A stretch of DNA of 64,000 nt from Arsenicitalea aurantiaca (GCF_003994485.1 NZ_RZNJ01000001.1:3765-67764), one strand, 5' to 3'; shown: positions 36,538 to 45,810, counted from the stretch's first letter. The notes: generated by a model not told the origin, from the letters alone. Program-made: numbers and translations.

Positions 36538-36815
36538 TCTGCCCATTCGGGATGACGGCGAAACTGCGCCTCGACATAGGAGCAGAGTGGCACGATGCGC
36601 ACCCCGTCCCTGGCGGCATCGGCGACGAGCCGATCGACCAGCAGCGCGGCATGACCCCCGCCACGATGATGGGGCGGAATGCCGGTGTGATCGGCGACCC
36701 GGGCGCCGTTGCGCTCGTGATAGGTGAGCTCGCCCTCGCTGCCATCGGCAAAACGCATGACGTAGCGGCCGCGTCCATCCTGATGCTCGTGTTCGATCGG
36801 GGGTGTCTCGGTCAT
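36525..36815 (-). CDS. Small GNAT-fold acetyltransferase (YjdJ/Gcn5-like)
   Basis: The 96-residue protein is a minimal GNAT domain of the YjdJ type. It has GRYVMRFADGSEGELTYHE, then the acetyl-CoA-binding loop IPPHHRGGGHAALLVDRLVADA, and ends IVPLCSYVEAQFRRHPEW. That conserved C-(T/S)-Y-V pattern is typical. The start is the ATG at 36815, with GAGGA upstream; a longer reading would add non-conserved sequence. The substrate is unknown. It is divergent from the RidA gene. Confidence 0.87.
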   Translation of the reverse strand: MTETPPIEHEHQDGRGRYVMRFADGSEGELTYHERNGARVADHTGIPPHHRGGGHAALLVDRLVADAARDGVRIVPLCSYVEAQFRRHPEWAEHRA

Positions 36816-36954
36816 TCCGGTGTCCTCAGGGTGGGGATGAGAGGGGATGTCCCGATCAATCGCCGGGGCGGGAAAATGTTGCGTTGACAAGTGCGGCTGA
36901 CGGGCGGACGGTCGATGGCCCGCAGGCGGCGGGCGGCAATCCGAAAGCGTCCCG

Positions 36955-37350
36955 ATGTCCCTGCCCATCCATCACATGATCGCCTCCGGCCCGCGCCCGG
37001 TCGCGCCCTTCTCCCATGCCGTCGAGGCCGATGGCTGGGTGTTCGTCACCGGGCAGATGCCGACCGATCCCGAGGCCCCCGATGCGCCCCTGCCCGAGGG
37101 CATTGCGGCGCAGACGCGGCGGGTGATGGACAATCTTATCCTCGTGCTGGGTGGGCTGGAGCTGGGGCTCGACAACATCGTCTTCGCGCGCATCTATCTC
37201 ACGCAGTTCGAACGCGATTATGCGCAGATGAACAGCGTCTACCAGAGCTATTTCGAGCCCGGCAAACTGCCCGGCCGGACGACCGTCGGGGTGACGGGCC
37301 TTGCGGTCGGGGCGCTGGTCGAGATCGACCTCGTCGTGCGCCGCCCATGA
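36955..37350 (+). CDS. RidA-family deaminase (YjgF/Rid superfamily)
   Basis: RidA proteins are trimeric enzymes that hydrolyse reactive enamine/imine intermediates to keto acids and ammonia. This 131-residue member has the start FSHAVEADGWVFVTGQMPTDP, VFARIYLT, and PGRTTVGVTGLAVGALVEIDLV. The usual substrate-binding Arg of RidA (in PxRxxxxV) is present as PGRTTVGV. Its neighbour upstream is the GNAT gene on the opposite strand. Whether it serves the sugar regulon that follows is not evident. Confidence 0.92.
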   Translation: MSLPIHHMIASGPRPVAPFSHAVEADGWVFVTGQMPTDPEAPDAPLPEGIAAQTRRVMDNLILVLGGLELGLDNIVFARIYLTQFERDYAQMNSVYQSYFEPGKLPGRTTVGVTGLAVGALVEIDLVVRRP

Positions 37351-37420
37351 TGTGATCCTGTCCGAACATTCGCATGATTGCGCGGCGCATCGCTTCGTGC
37401 AAAAGTCGTACTGTTGCCTG

Positions 37421-37439
37421 CATGCTAACATGCCAGTTG
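37421..37439 (+). promoter_or_regulatory. GntR operator upstream of the sugar ABC importer
   Basis: CATGCTAACATGCCAGTT matches the site at the gntR promoter (44117-44135) in 16 of 18 bases. Its core is the near-palindrome CTAACATGCCAG (37425-37436). It lies about 60 bases before the binding-protein ATG. Between it and the start are two further hairpins (37445-37461 and 37471-37483) in the leader. Confidence 0.65.
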
Positions 37440-37497
37440 GCAATCACGGCCCCGGGCCGTGCGAGGACAGCCCGCCTTGCGGGACAGGGAGGACAGA

Positions 37498-38508
37498 ATG
37501 AAAAAGGCAATCGTGCTCGGCGCGCTGGCGCTGGCACTCACTTCGACGACCGCCTATGCGGACACGTCGGACAAGCGCATCGCGCTTTCGAACAACTATG
37601 CCGGCAATTCCTGGCGCCAGGCCATGCTGACCAGCTGGGAAACGGTGACCGGCCCCGCCGTCGAGCAGGGGATCGTCGCGGCAGCCGACGCGTTCACCAC
37701 CGCCGAGAACCAGGCGACCGAGCAGGCCGCCCAGATCCAGAACATGATCCTGCAGGGCTATGACGCGATCGTCGTCAACGCCGCATCCCCCACCGCGCTC
37801 AACGGCGCGATCAAGGAAGCGTGCGATGCCGGCATCACCGTCGTCTCCTTCGACGGCATCGTGACCGAACCCTGCGCGTGGCGCATCGCTGTCGACTTCC
37901 AGGGCATGGGCCGCAAGGAAGTCGAGTTCCTCGCCGAAAAGCTCCCCGAGGGCGGTCGGCTGCTCGAGATCCGCGGGCTTGCGGGCGTGTCGGTCGATGA
38001 CGAGATCCACGCCGGCATCGAAGCGGCGATGGCCGAGAACAGCCAGTTCGAGATCGTCGGTTCGGTCAATGGCGACTGGGCGCAGGACGTGGCGCAGCGC
38101 GCCGTCGCGGGCATCCTGCCTTCGCTGCCCGAGGACATCGTGGGTGTCGTCACCCAGGGCGGAGACGGCTATGGCGCCGCGCAGGCCTTCCTCGCTGCCG
38201 GCCGCCCGCTGCCCATCATCATCATGGGGAATCGCGAGGACGAGCTGACCTTCTGGAAGCAGCAGAAGGACGAGAGCGGCTACGAGACCTATTCGGTCTC
38301 GATCGCCCCGGGCGTCTCGACGCTCGCCTTCTGGGTGGCCCAGCAGATCCTCGACGGCGTCGAGGTGCCCAAGGACCTCGTCGTGCCGCTGGTGGAAGTG
38401 ACCCAGGACAATCTCGAGGAAATGCTCGAGCAGACCGCCGCGGGCAGCGTGACCAACGTCGAATACAGCCTCGAGGACGCACAGGCCGTCATCGCGGACG
38501 CAAGCTGA
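37498..38508 (+). CDS. Sugar-binding protein of a ribose-class ABC importer
   Basis: The 336-residue protein is a type I periplasmic binding protein (RbsB/Peripla_BP_4). The signal sequence (LGALALALTSTTAYA) is followed by AEQAAQIQNMILQGYDAI-type helices, VVNAASPT, and the hinge-side GLAGVSVDDEIHAGIE. It has GGAGG seven bases before the ATG. It is first in the importer operon of four genes. From the regulon it probably binds a 6-deoxyhexose such as L-fucose, but the ligand is inferred. Confidence 0.93.
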   Translation: MKKAIVLGALALALTSTTAYADTSDKRIALSNNYAGNSWRQAMLTSWETVTGPAVEQGIVAAADAFTTAENQATEQAAQIQNMILQGYDAIVVNAASPTALNGAIKEACDAGITVVSFDGIVTEPCAWRIAVDFQGMGRKEVEFLAEKLPEGGRLLEIRGLAGVSVDDEIHAGIEAAMAENSQFEIVGSVNGDWAQDVAQRAVAGILPSLPEDIVGVVTQGGDGYGAAQAFLAAGRPLPIIIMGNREDELTFWKQQKDESGYETYSVSIAPGVSTLAFWVAQQILDGVEVPKDLVVPLVEVTQDNLEEMLEQTAAGSVTNVEYSLEDAQAVIADAS

Positions 38509-38524
38509 AAGCCCGATCCGGCCC

Positions 38525-39988
38525 ATGATCTCTGGTGACGAGACTGCCGTCATCGCCGTGGACGGCGCCGAAAAGAGTTTCGGCGCCGTTCGCGCGCTCG
38601 ACGGGGTGAGTTTTTCCGTACGCCCCCATGAGTGCGTGGGCCTCGTCGGACATAACGGGGCGGGCAAGTCGACGCTGGTGAACCTCATCACCGGCGGGCT
38701 CGCCCCCGATAGCGGCAGCGTGCTGGTGAGCGGCATGGCGGAGGGGGAGAAATTCTCCATCGCCGGCGCGCGCGCCCACGGGGTGCGCTGCGTCTTCCAG
38801 GAATTGTCGCTCTGCCCGAACCTGACGGTGGAGGAAAATACCCGCATCACCCACCCCGCCCTCAAGGGGCTGGGCTGGCGCCGCCGCGCGCGGGCGCTGA
38901 TTGCGGGCAAGCTCGACGCCATCTTTCCCGGCCACGGCATCGACTGCACGCGCATGATCGGGGATCTCTCGATCGCCGAGCGGCAGATGGTGGAGATCGC
39001 GACCGCCTTTTCCGAAAGCGACACCAGGGTGCGGCTCGTCATCCTCGACGAGCCGACCTCATCGCTCGATGCGGGGCTGGCCGCCCAATTGCTCGGCTAT
39101 GTGCGGAAATTCGTTTCCGAGGGCGGGGCGGTGGTGATCATCTCGCATATCCTGGGGGAAATCCTCTCCACCGCCGATCGGGTGGTGGTAATGAAGGACG
39201 GGCGGGTGGTGAGCGAACGCAGGGCCGCCGAATTCACCGTCGAGACGCTGGTGGGCGCGATGGGGAGCGTCGTGCGCGCCCGCGACGCACGTGCGCCTTC
39301 GGCGGCGGCGGGCGAGATCGTGCTCACGCGCAAGGCGCCCGCGGGATCGGGCGGGATCGATTTCGTCGCGCGGCGCGGGGAGCTCGTGGGCCTTGCCGGG
39401 CTCGGCGGGCACGGGCAGACGCGCATGCTGGTGGGGCTCTTCAACGCGGGCGGCGGGGACTGGGTGTCCCCGAAGGATCCGCGCATCGCGTTCGTTGCGG
39501 GGGACCGGCATGTCGACGGCAATTTGCCGCTCTGGAGCATATTGCGCAACATGACCATTTCGCTGCTGCCGGACCTGACGCGGCGCGGGCTGGTCGATAC
39601 GCGCGCGGAGGCCGAGATCGCGGCGCGCTGGCGCGAGCGCATCGAGGTGCGCACCAAGGACATGGCCAACCCCATCCTCTCGCTTTCGGGCGGCAACCAG
39701 CAAAAGGTGCTGTTTGCCCGGGCGCTGGCGACGCGCGCGCCGGTCGTCCTGATGGACGATCCGATGCGCGGGGTGGATATCGGCACCAAGCAGGAAGTCT
39801 ATGCCATGCTGCGTGAGGAGGCCGCCAAGGGGCGCACCTTTGTCTGGTACTCGACCGAGATGGACGAAATCTGCCAGTGCGACCGGGTCTATGTGTTCCG
39901 GGAAGGCCGGATCGTCGCCGAGCTTGCGGGCGCCGAGGTGAGCGAGGAGAGGATCCTCTCCGCCTCGTTCGCGGAGGCCGCCGCATGA
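38525..39988 (+). CDS. Double-domain sugar ABC ATPase (RbsA type)
   Basis: The 487-residue protein contains two nucleotide-binding domains in tandem, as usual for ribose-class importers. The first has Walker A GHNGAGKS, signature-like LSIAERQM and Walker B VILDEPTSSLD. The second has the degenerate Walker A typical of the family (GLGGHGQTR), then signature LSGGNQQK and VLMDDPMRGVDIG. It begins 16 bases after the binding-protein stop and overlaps the first permease by four bases (ATGA). Confidence 0.95.
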   Translation: MISGDETAVIAVDGAEKSFGAVRALDGVSFSVRPHECVGLVGHNGAGKSTLVNLITGGLAPDSGSVLVSGMAEGEKFSIAGARAHGVRCVFQELSLCPNLTVEENTRITHPALKGLGWRRRARALIAGKLDAIFPGHGIDCTRMIGDLSIAERQMVEIATAFSESDTRVRLVILDEPTSSLDAGLAAQLLGYVRKFVSEGGAVVIISHILGEILSTADRVVVMKDGRVVSERRAAEFTVETLVGAMGSVVRARDARAPSAAAGEIVLTRKAPAGSGGIDFVARRGELVGLAGLGGHGQTRMLVGLFNAGGGDWVSPKDPRIAFVAGDRHVDGNLPLWSILRNMTISLLPDLTRRGLVDTRAEAEIAARWRERIEVRTKDMANPILSLSGGNQQKVLFARALATRAPVVLMDDPMRGVDIGTKQEVYAMLREEAAKGRTFVWYSTEMDEICQCDRVYVFREGRIVAELAGAEVSEERILSASFAEAAA

Positions 39989-40932
39989 GGGGGTTTCTGA
40001 GTGCCGACCGCATCCGCATGCTGGTGCCGGCCGCTTCGCTCACCGTGCTGCTGATCGCGGTCTTCTGGCTGCAGCCGCGCGCGATGAGCTATACCGGGCT
40101 CAACCTGCTCTTCAACCTCGCCGTGCCGATCGCGCTTGCGACGATCGCGCAGATGCTGATCATGATGGTCAACGATCTCGACCTCTCGATCGGCACCTTC
40201 GTGTCGTTCGTGGCGTGCGTGACGGCGACGTTCCTGCAGACCGATCCGGTGATCGGGGTGCTGATCCTTGCCGGCTGCATCGGGGTCTATGCGGGCATGG
40301 GCGTGATCATCCACCTGCGCAATCTGCCCTCGATCGTCGTGACGCTCGGCATGTCCTTCGTCTGGGGCGGGCTTGCCGTGCTGATCCTGCCATCTCCGGG
40401 CGGGACGGCGCCCGACTGGGTGCGCTGGCTCATGACCTCGCGCCCGCCATTGGTGCCCATGGCGATCGTCGCGAGCGTGCTGATCGCGGTCGTGGGGCAT
40501 CTGATCGTGATGCGCTCGTCCTTCGGGGTGGTGCTGCGCGGGGTGGGCGGCAATGAGCGCTCGGTAGCGCGGGCAGGCTGGTCGATCGTGCGCGCGCGGG
40601 CAGCGGCCTATGCGCTTGCGGGGCTCTTTGCAGTGCTGGCGGGGATCTGCCTCGTTGGGCTCACCACCTCGGCGGACGCCAATATCGCGACGCGCTACAC
40701 GCTGCTCGCGATTGCCGGGGTGATCCTGGGCGGTGGCGAGTTCACCGGCGGACGGGTCTCCCCGATCGGGGCGGTGATCGGGGCGCTGACGCTGACGCTG
40801 GCGGGCTCGTTCCTCTCCTTCCTCCGGATCTCGCCCGACTGGCAGATCGGTGCGCAGGGGGCGATCCTCATTCTGGTGCTGGCGCTGCGGCTTCTGCTCA
40901 ACCGGCGCGAACAGGCGGAGCAGGCGAAATGA
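39985..40932 (+). CDS. Sugar ABC permease 1 (RbsC type)
   Basis: The 315-residue protein has eight to ten membrane segments and belongs to the BPD_transp_2 family. The characteristic loop LSIGTFVSFV and the coupling region GGNERSVARAGWSIVRARAAAYALAG are present. I take the ATG at 39985, which overlaps the ATPase stop as ATGA. The longer reading from 39877 lies within the ATPase gene and is not plausible. Two permeases make a heterodimeric channel with the next gene. Confidence 0.95.
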   Translation: MRGFLSADRIRMLVPAASLTVLLIAVFWLQPRAMSYTGLNLLFNLAVPIALATIAQMLIMMVNDLDLSIGTFVSFVACVTATFLQTDPVIGVLILAGCIGVYAGMGVIIHLRNLPSIVVTLGMSFVWGGLAVLILPSPGGTAPDWVRWLMTSRPPLVPMAIVASVLIAVVGHLIVMRSSFGVVLRGVGGNERSVARAGWSIVRARAAAYALAGLFAVLAGICLVGLTTSADANIATRYTLLAIAGVILGGGEFTGGRVSPIGAVIGALTLTLAGSFLSFLRISPDWQIGAQGAILILVLALRLLLNRREQAEQAK

Positions 40933-41873
40933 ACGCGCTGCGCATGGTCTTCTCAAAACCCTGGATCTGGGCCTTCATCGCGGCGGGGGGCGTGTTCTTC
41001 GTCACCGTGATGTTCACGGGCGGCGCCTCGACGATCGGGCTCGGCCAGGCGGCGCTGACCTTCGCATCGTTCTCGGTGATCGTGGGGCTGGGGCAGATGT
41101 TCGTCATCACGCTCGGCCCGGGCAATGTCGATCTTTCGATCCCCGCCACCATGACGCTCGCGGCAACGCTGGCGCTCAAGGTGATGGAGAGCCAGAACGG
41201 GATGATCTTCGTCGGGCTCCTGGTCGCGCTCGGGGTGGGGCTCGGGGTCGGGATCGCCAATTACGCGCTGATCAAGGCGCTGCGCATCCCCCCGATCATC
41301 GCGACGCTGTCGTCGAGCTTCATCATCCAGTCGACCGCGATCTGGTCCAATCGCGGGCTCAGGATCCGGCCGCCGCAATGGATGGCGGACCTGACGACGC
41401 AATCGCTGTTCGGGGTCCCCAACGTCGCACTCATTGCCCTTGGCATCACGCTGGTCATCTTCGTGCTGCTCGAAAAGAGCCTCTACGGGCGCTGGGTGTC
41501 GGCGATCGGGCAGAACATGCGGGCGGCGCGGATGGCGGGCGTGCCGGTCGACGGGGTGCGGTTCGCAACCTATGTGCTCTGCGCGGTGCTGGCTTCGCTC
41601 GCGGGGTTCCTCCTTGCCTCGTTCTCGGGCGGGGCGGCGCTCAACATGGGCACCGAATATCTCCTGACCTCGATCGCGGTGGTGGTGATCGGCGGGACGG
41701 CGGTCGCGGGCGGGTTCGCCAACGTGCCGGGGATCTGGGGCGCGTCGCTCTTTCTGTTCCTCGTGGTCTCGATGCTCAACACCTATGGCGCGAGCGCGGG
41801 CGTGCGGATGCTGCTGACCGGGGTGATCATCATCGGGGTGATCATCGCGGCGAGCCGGAGGCGGGTGGCCTAG
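40929..41873 (+). CDS. Sugar ABC permease 2 (RbsC type)
   Basis: This second permease (314 residues) has the same fold as permease 1, with the loops LGPGNVDLSIPATMTL and SAIGQNMRAARMAGVPVDGVRFATYV as family marks. It overlaps permease 1 by four bases (ATGA). The product is the last of the four-gene importer. A strong terminator follows at 41897-41927. Confidence 0.95.
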   Translation: MNALRMVFSKPWIWAFIAAGGVFFVTVMFTGGASTIGLGQAALTFASFSVIVGLGQMFVITLGPGNVDLSIPATMTLAATLALKVMESQNGMIFVGLLVALGVGLGVGIANYALIKALRIPPIIATLSSSFIIQSTAIWSNRGLRIRPPQWMADLTTQSLFGVPNVALIALGITLVIFVLLEKSLYGRWVSAIGQNMRAARMAGVPVDGVRFATYVLCAVLASLAGFLLASFSGGAALNMGTEYLLTSIAVVVIGGTAVAGGFANVPGIWGASLFLFLVVSMLNTYGASAGVRMLLTGVIIIGVIIAASRRRVA

Positions 41874-41896
41874 CGGGCTTTAATCGCGCGCAAAGA

Positions 41897-41927
41897 AAAA
41901 GCCCCGCATCGCGGATGCGGGGCTTTT
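41897..41927. terminator. Bidirectional terminator after the sugar importer
   Basis: AAAAGCCCCGCATC (41897-41910) and GATGCGGGGCTTTT (41914-41927) form a perfect 14-bp stem with a three-base loop and flanking T runs. It lies between the convergent permease and FAH genes and works on both strands. Confidence 0.9.
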
Positions 41928-41943
41928 GCGTTTTTAAAGGACC

Positions 41944-42795
41944 TCAGGCGCCGTAGGCGCGGGTCTTCTGCTGCTGCTCGCCGAGGCCTTCGATGCCGAG
42001 CCGCATGGTCTGGCCGGGCTTGAGCCACACGGGCTCGGGCTTGATGCCCATGCCGACGCCCGGAGGGGTGCCGGTGGAGATCACGTCGCCCGGCTGCAGG
42101 CTCATGAACTGGCTGATGTAGGAGACGCAGTGCGCGACCGAGAAGATCATCGTCTTGGTCGAGCCGTCCTGATAGCGATGGCCATCGACTTCGAGCCAGA
42201 GCGAGAGGTTCTGCGGGTCGGCGACCTCGTCACGGGTGACGAGCCAGGGGCCGATGGGGCCGAAGGTGTCGCAGGACTTGCCCTTGGTCCACTGCCCGCC
42301 GCGCTCGGTCTGGAAGTGACGCTCGGAGACGTCGTTGACGACGCAATAGCCGGCGACGTAGTCGAGCGCATCGGCCTCGTCCACATAGCGGGCTTCCTTG
42401 CCGATGATGACGCCGAGTTCGACTTCCCAGTCGGGCTTCTTGGTGTTCTTGGGCAGGATCACATCGTCATTGGGGCCGACGATGGCGCTCGTGGCCTTCA
42501 TGAAGAGGATCGGCTCTGCCGGGATCGGCGAATTGGTCTCGGCGGCGTGGTCGGCATAGTTGAGGCCCACGCAGATGAACTTGCCGACATTGCCGACGCA
42601 GGGGCCGACGCGCGAGCCGGCATCGAGCTGGGGCAGCATCGCGATGTCGGTGGCGCGGATGCGCGCGAGGCCCTCGGGGGTGAGGGTGTCGCCGGCGATG
42701 TCGCCGACGATGCCGGTCAGGTCGCGGATGGTGCCATCCTCGGCCAGGATGGCGGGCTTTTCGGCGCCAGGTGCGCCGACACGCATGAGCTTCAT
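41944..42795 (-). CDS. Fumarylacetoacetate-hydrolase-family enzyme (probable 2,4-diketo-3-deoxy-sugar-acid hydrolase)
   Basis: The 283-residue protein has the FAH catalytic core: FICVGLNYADHAAE, the metal ligands in DWEVELGVIIG, the DVSERHFQ aspartate and KSCDTFGPIGPWL, then STGTPPGVGMG. In the oxidative 6-deoxyhexose pathways a homologue cleaves 2,4-diketo-3-deoxyfuconate or -rhamnonate to pyruvate and L-lactate. That role is inferred from the FucU and LldD neighbours. The ATG at 42795 has GAGGAGA upstream. It is last in the gntR-fucU-FAH operon. Confidence 0.9.
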   Translation of the reverse strand: MKLMRVGAPGAEKPAILAEDGTIRDLTGIVGDIAGDTLTPEGLARIRATDIAMLPQLDAGSRVGPCVGNVGKFICVGLNYADHAAETNSPIPAEPILFMKATSAIVGPNDDVILPKNTKKPDWEVELGVIIGKEARYVDEADALDYVAGYCVVNDVSERHFQTERGGQWTKGKSCDTFGPIGPWLVTRDEVADPQNLSLWLEVDGHRYQDGSTKTMIFSVAHCVSYISQFMSLQPGDVISTGTPPGVGMGIKPEPVWLKPGQTMRLGIEGLGEQQQKTRAYGA

Positions 42796-42898
42796 GTGGG
42801 TCTCCTCATAAAGAACGAACTGGTGGCACGGGTTAAGCGCACCCGCGGGCCGGAGTCGAGCCCGCGAGGCGCAAATCCGTTCGGGATGGGCCGATTTG

Positions 42899-43333
42899 TC
42901 AGGCGTCGGGGCGGATAATGCCCTTTTTGAGGATGACGTTGCCGTAGAGGCGCCGCTCGCCGGTCTGCACGATGGCATAGGCGGTCTTGACCCGGTCGTA
43001 GAAGGCGAAGCGCTCGAGCGAGGACAGCTTCATGCCTTCCTCGTGCCGGGCGATGATCATGTCGAACTCCTCCATCACCGGCTCGCGCTTGCCGGCATTG
43101 CCCACCACCTGCATGCAGATGGCCTGCTCGTCGACGAAATCGTCGAGCGGCATGAGGGTGAGGATGGCATCGAGCGCGTCGGTCGCGGTGTGGCCGTCGA
43201 GCCGGACGATCTCGGGACCGGCGCTTTCGGCGGGGTAATTGGCATCGACGATGGCGATCTCGTCGCCATGGCCCATGGCCCGCAGGATGTGGAGCAGGTC
43301 CGGGCCGAGCAGCGGCGGAATGTTCTTGAGCAT
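42899..43333 (-). CDS. fucU: L-fucose mutarotase (FucU family)
   Basis: FucU interconverts the alpha and beta anomers of L-fucose, and some members also act on ribose. The 144-residue protein has the RbsD/FucU signatures MGHGDEIAIVDANYPA (with the catalytic His), the RLDG turn and the C-terminal RFAFYDRVKTAYAIVQTGERRLYGNVILKKG block, which is FucU-like rather than RbsD-like. It lies 30 bases downstream of gntR and upstream of the FAH gene on the same strand. This is the best clue to the sugar handled by the regulon. Confidence 0.92.
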   Translation of the reverse strand: MLKNIPPLLGPDLLHILRAMGHGDEIAIVDANYPAESAGPEIVRLDGHTATDALDAILTLMPLDDFVDEQAICMQVVGNAGKREPVMEEFDMIIARHEEGMKLSSLERFAFYDRVKTAYAIVQTGERRLYGNVILKKGIIRPDA

Positions 43334-43363
43334 TTGTTGTCCTCCCAGGGATGAAGCCGGCCT

Positions 43364-44119
43364 CTAGCCGAACGGAAAACTCTGCAGGTCATCGACCGCC
43401 GCCAGCCGCTCGCCATCGGCGAAGAGATCGGGATGGGCGCGCGCGAAGGTGAGAAGCTCGGCCATGACCGAATCCACATGGGCCCGCATGGCGGCCTCCG
43501 CCCCCGGCGCGTCGCCCGCATCGATGGCCTTGAAGATCGAGAGATGCTCGCTGAGCGAGGTTTCGAGCCGGCGCGGGCTGATGATGAGCCAGCGGGCGCG
43601 GTCGAGATTGGCGCGCGCATTCTCGATGACCGCCTTGATCCGCGTGAAGGCCATGGCGGCAAAGAGGATGTCGTGGAATTCGAGGTCGCGCTGATGGAAG
43701 CCGGCGCGGTCCCCGATCTCGGCGGCGGCGCGCTGATAGCTCAGATTGCGCTTCAGGGTCTCGACGAGCTCGGGGGTGTTGTTGTTGACGACGATGCGCA
43801 CCGCCTCGCTTTCCAGCGCCTTGCGGATGACCATGTATTCGAGCACGTCCGCGATGCGCACGAGCGAGACGATGGAGCCGCGCTGGGGGAGGATGTCGAC
43901 GAGCCCTTCGCCCTGGAGCCGCGCCAGGGCTTCGGAAACCGGGAAGCGGGAGACGCCGAGCCGCTCGCACAGCGCGCCCTTGTCGATCACCTCGCCGGGC
44001 TTGAGTTCGAGCGTGACGATGGCCTGGCGGAGCACGTCGGTGACATGCGCCGTCACATTCCCGCGCGTGGCACTGGCGGGCGTTTCGAGAAAATGATAGG
44101 GACTTTCCTGGCTCGTCAT
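43364..44119 (-). CDS. GntR-family (FCD) repressor of the sugar regulon
   Basis: The 251-residue protein has a GntR winged helix (VIDKGALCERLGVSRFPVSEALARLQ, wing LPQRGSIVSLV) and an FCD effector domain with probable metal-binding Asp and His residues (RDLEFHDILFA and the later LSEHLSIFKAID). It begins at an ATG directly beside its own operator. The predicted transcription start coincides with the start codon, and no Shine-Dalgarno sequence is visible, so the mRNA is probably leaderless. It probably represses the ABC, fucU/FAH, UxaA and LldD promoters. Confidence 0.93.
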   Translation of the reverse strand: MTSQESPYHFLETPASATRGNVTAHVTDVLRQAIVTLELKPGEVIDKGALCERLGVSRFPVSEALARLQGEGLVDILPQRGSIVSLVRIADVLEYMVIRKALESEAVRIVVNNNTPELVETLKRNLSYQRAAAEIGDRAGFHQRDLEFHDILFAAMAFTRIKAVIENARANLDRARWLIISPRRLETSLSEHLSIFKAIDAGDAPGAEAAMRAHVDSVMAELLTFARAHPDLFADGERLAAVDDLQSFPFG

Positions 44120-44154
44120 GCTAACATGTTAGTTCTGATGCCAACCCTTTTCAA
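44117..44154 (-). promoter_or_regulatory. gntR promoter with overlapping operator
   Basis: On the minus strand TTGAAA (44149-44154) and TAACAT (44126-44131) are separated by exactly 17 bases. The -10 is part of the perfect palindrome CTAACATGTTAG (44121-44132). The start codon at 44117-44119 lies where transcription should begin. The operator therefore both overlaps the promoter and borders the start codon, as expected for autorepression. The same region may serve the divergent uxaA-type gene. Confidence 0.65.
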
Positions 44155-44256
44155 TCGCAGAAGCGCGGTCTATTGAGGCGAGGCTTCTAGCACGGAAAAG
44201 CCAGCCTGCGTCCATCCGCGCCCGCCATCCCGTCGAGACAAAACGAAAGCCGATCC

Positions 44257-45810
44257 ATGTCCGAAACCATGACCCGTCCCGAAGCCCGCACGCTCGTGCT
44301 CAACGGCGCCGACAATGTCGCCGTGGCGCTCGCCAATCTCGACGTGGGCACGGAAACCCGGGAAGGGGTGCGGCTGGGCAAGCGCGTGCCCAAGGGGCAC
44401 AAATTCACCATCGTGCCGGTTTCGGCCGGCCAGCCGATCATGAAGTTCGGCCAGATCATCGGCTTTGCCACGATGGACCTGCCGGCCGGGGAATGGGTGC
44501 ACGAGCACAATTGCGACATGGGCCCGCTCGCGGGCGCCTTCGAGCGCGACTATGATTTCTGCGCGGGGGTGACCCCCACCCAGTTCGTGCCCGAGGCCGA
44601 GCGCGCGACTTTCCAGGGCTATCGGCGCGCCAACGGAAAAGTGGGCACGCGCAACTATGTGGGCATCCTGACCTCGGTCAACTGCTCGGCGACGGTCGCC
44701 AAGTTCATGGCCGAGGCAATCAACCGCTCGGGCATCCTCGATGATTATCCCGAAATCGACGGCGTCGTGCCCTTCGTCCACGGCACGGGCTGCGGCATGG
44801 CCGGCACGGGCGAGGGCTTCGACATCCTCAAGCGCACCCAGTGGGGCTATGCCTCCAACCCCAATCTCGCCTCGGCGCTGCTCGTCGGGCTCGGCTGCGA
44901 AGTCTTCCAGATCGGGCGGATGAAGGAAATCTACGGCATCGAGGATGGCGAGAATTTCCAGACCATGACCATCCAGGAATCCGGCGGCACCGCCCGGATC
45001 ATCGAATGGGGCGTCGAGCGCATCAAGGAGATGCTGCCGGCCGCAGCCAAGGCCCGGCGCGAAACCATCCCGGCCTCGGAACTGACGCTGGCGCTGCAGT
45101 GCGGCGGCTCGGACGGCTATTCGGGCATCACCGCCAACCCCGCGCTCGGGGTGGCCGCCGACATGCTGGTGGCCCAGGGCGGCACGGCGATCCTTTCGGA
45201 AACCCCCGAGATCTACGGGGCCGAGCACCTGCTGACGCGCCGCGCGGTCAGCCGCGAGGTCGGCGAGAAGCTGATCGAGCGCATCCATTGGTGGGAGGAC
45301 TACACCGCCCGCAACCATGGCGAGATGAACAACAACCCCTCGCCCGGCAACAAGCTCGGCGGGCTGACCACCATTCTCGAAAAATCGCTCGGGGCCGCGG
45401 CCAAGGGCGGGATGAGCCCGATGACGGCGGTTTATGAATATGCCGAGCCGGTGCGCGAGAAGGGGTTCGTGTTCATGGACACGCCGGGCTTCGATCCGGT
45501 CTCGGCGACCGGCCAGGTGGCGGGCGGGGCGAACATCCTCTGCTTCACCACCGGCCGCGGCTCGGCCTATGGCTGCAAGCCCGTGCCCTCGATCAAGCTT
45601 GCGACCAATTCGGACCTCTACCGGCGCATGACCGGGGACATGGACATCAATTGCGGCGATATCGTCGACGGCACGATGACCGTCGAGGAGAAGGGCCAGG
45701 AGATCTTCCAGACCATCCTGCGGATCGCTTCGGGCGAAAAATCCAAATCCGAAGCCCTCGGCTATGGCGACAACGAGTTCGTGCCCTGGCAGGTCGGCGC
45801 CGTGATGTAG
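44257..45810 (+). CDS. UxaA-family dehydratase (altronate/galactarate dehydratase type)
   Basis: The 517-residue protein combines an N-terminal SAF domain (about 1-95, NVAVALANLDVG and VPKGHKF) with the large UxaA catalytic domain (VGTRNYVGILTSVNCSATVA, GTGCGM, LQCGGSDGYSGITANP). Cysteines in these motifs fit the metal site of the family, which dehydrates sugar acids to 2-keto-3-deoxy acids. In this regulon it could act on L-fuconate or a related aldonate; that is inferred. A start at 44269 is possible. A terminator follows at 45831. Confidence 0.92.
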   Translation: MSETMTRPEARTLVLNGADNVAVALANLDVGTETREGVRLGKRVPKGHKFTIVPVSAGQPIMKFGQIIGFATMDLPAGEWVHEHNCDMGPLAGAFERDYDFCAGVTPTQFVPEAERATFQGYRRANGKVGTRNYVGILTSVNCSATVAKFMAEAINRSGILDDYPEIDGVVPFVHGTGCGMAGTGEGFDILKRTQWGYASNPNLASALLVGLGCEVFQIGRMKEIYGIEDGENFQTMTIQESGGTARIIEWGVERIKEMLPAAAKARRETIPASELTLALQCGGSDGYSGITANPALGVAADMLVAQGGTAILSETPEIYGAEHLLTRRAVSREVGEKLIERIHWWEDYTARNHGEMNNNPSPGNKLGGLTTILEKSLGAAAKGGMSPMTAVYEYAEPVREKGFVFMDTPGFDPVSATGQVAGGANILCFTTGRGSAYGCKPVPSIKLATNSDLYRRMTGDMDINCGDIVDGTMTVEEKGQEIFQTILRIASGEKSKSEALGYGDNEFVPWQVGAVM

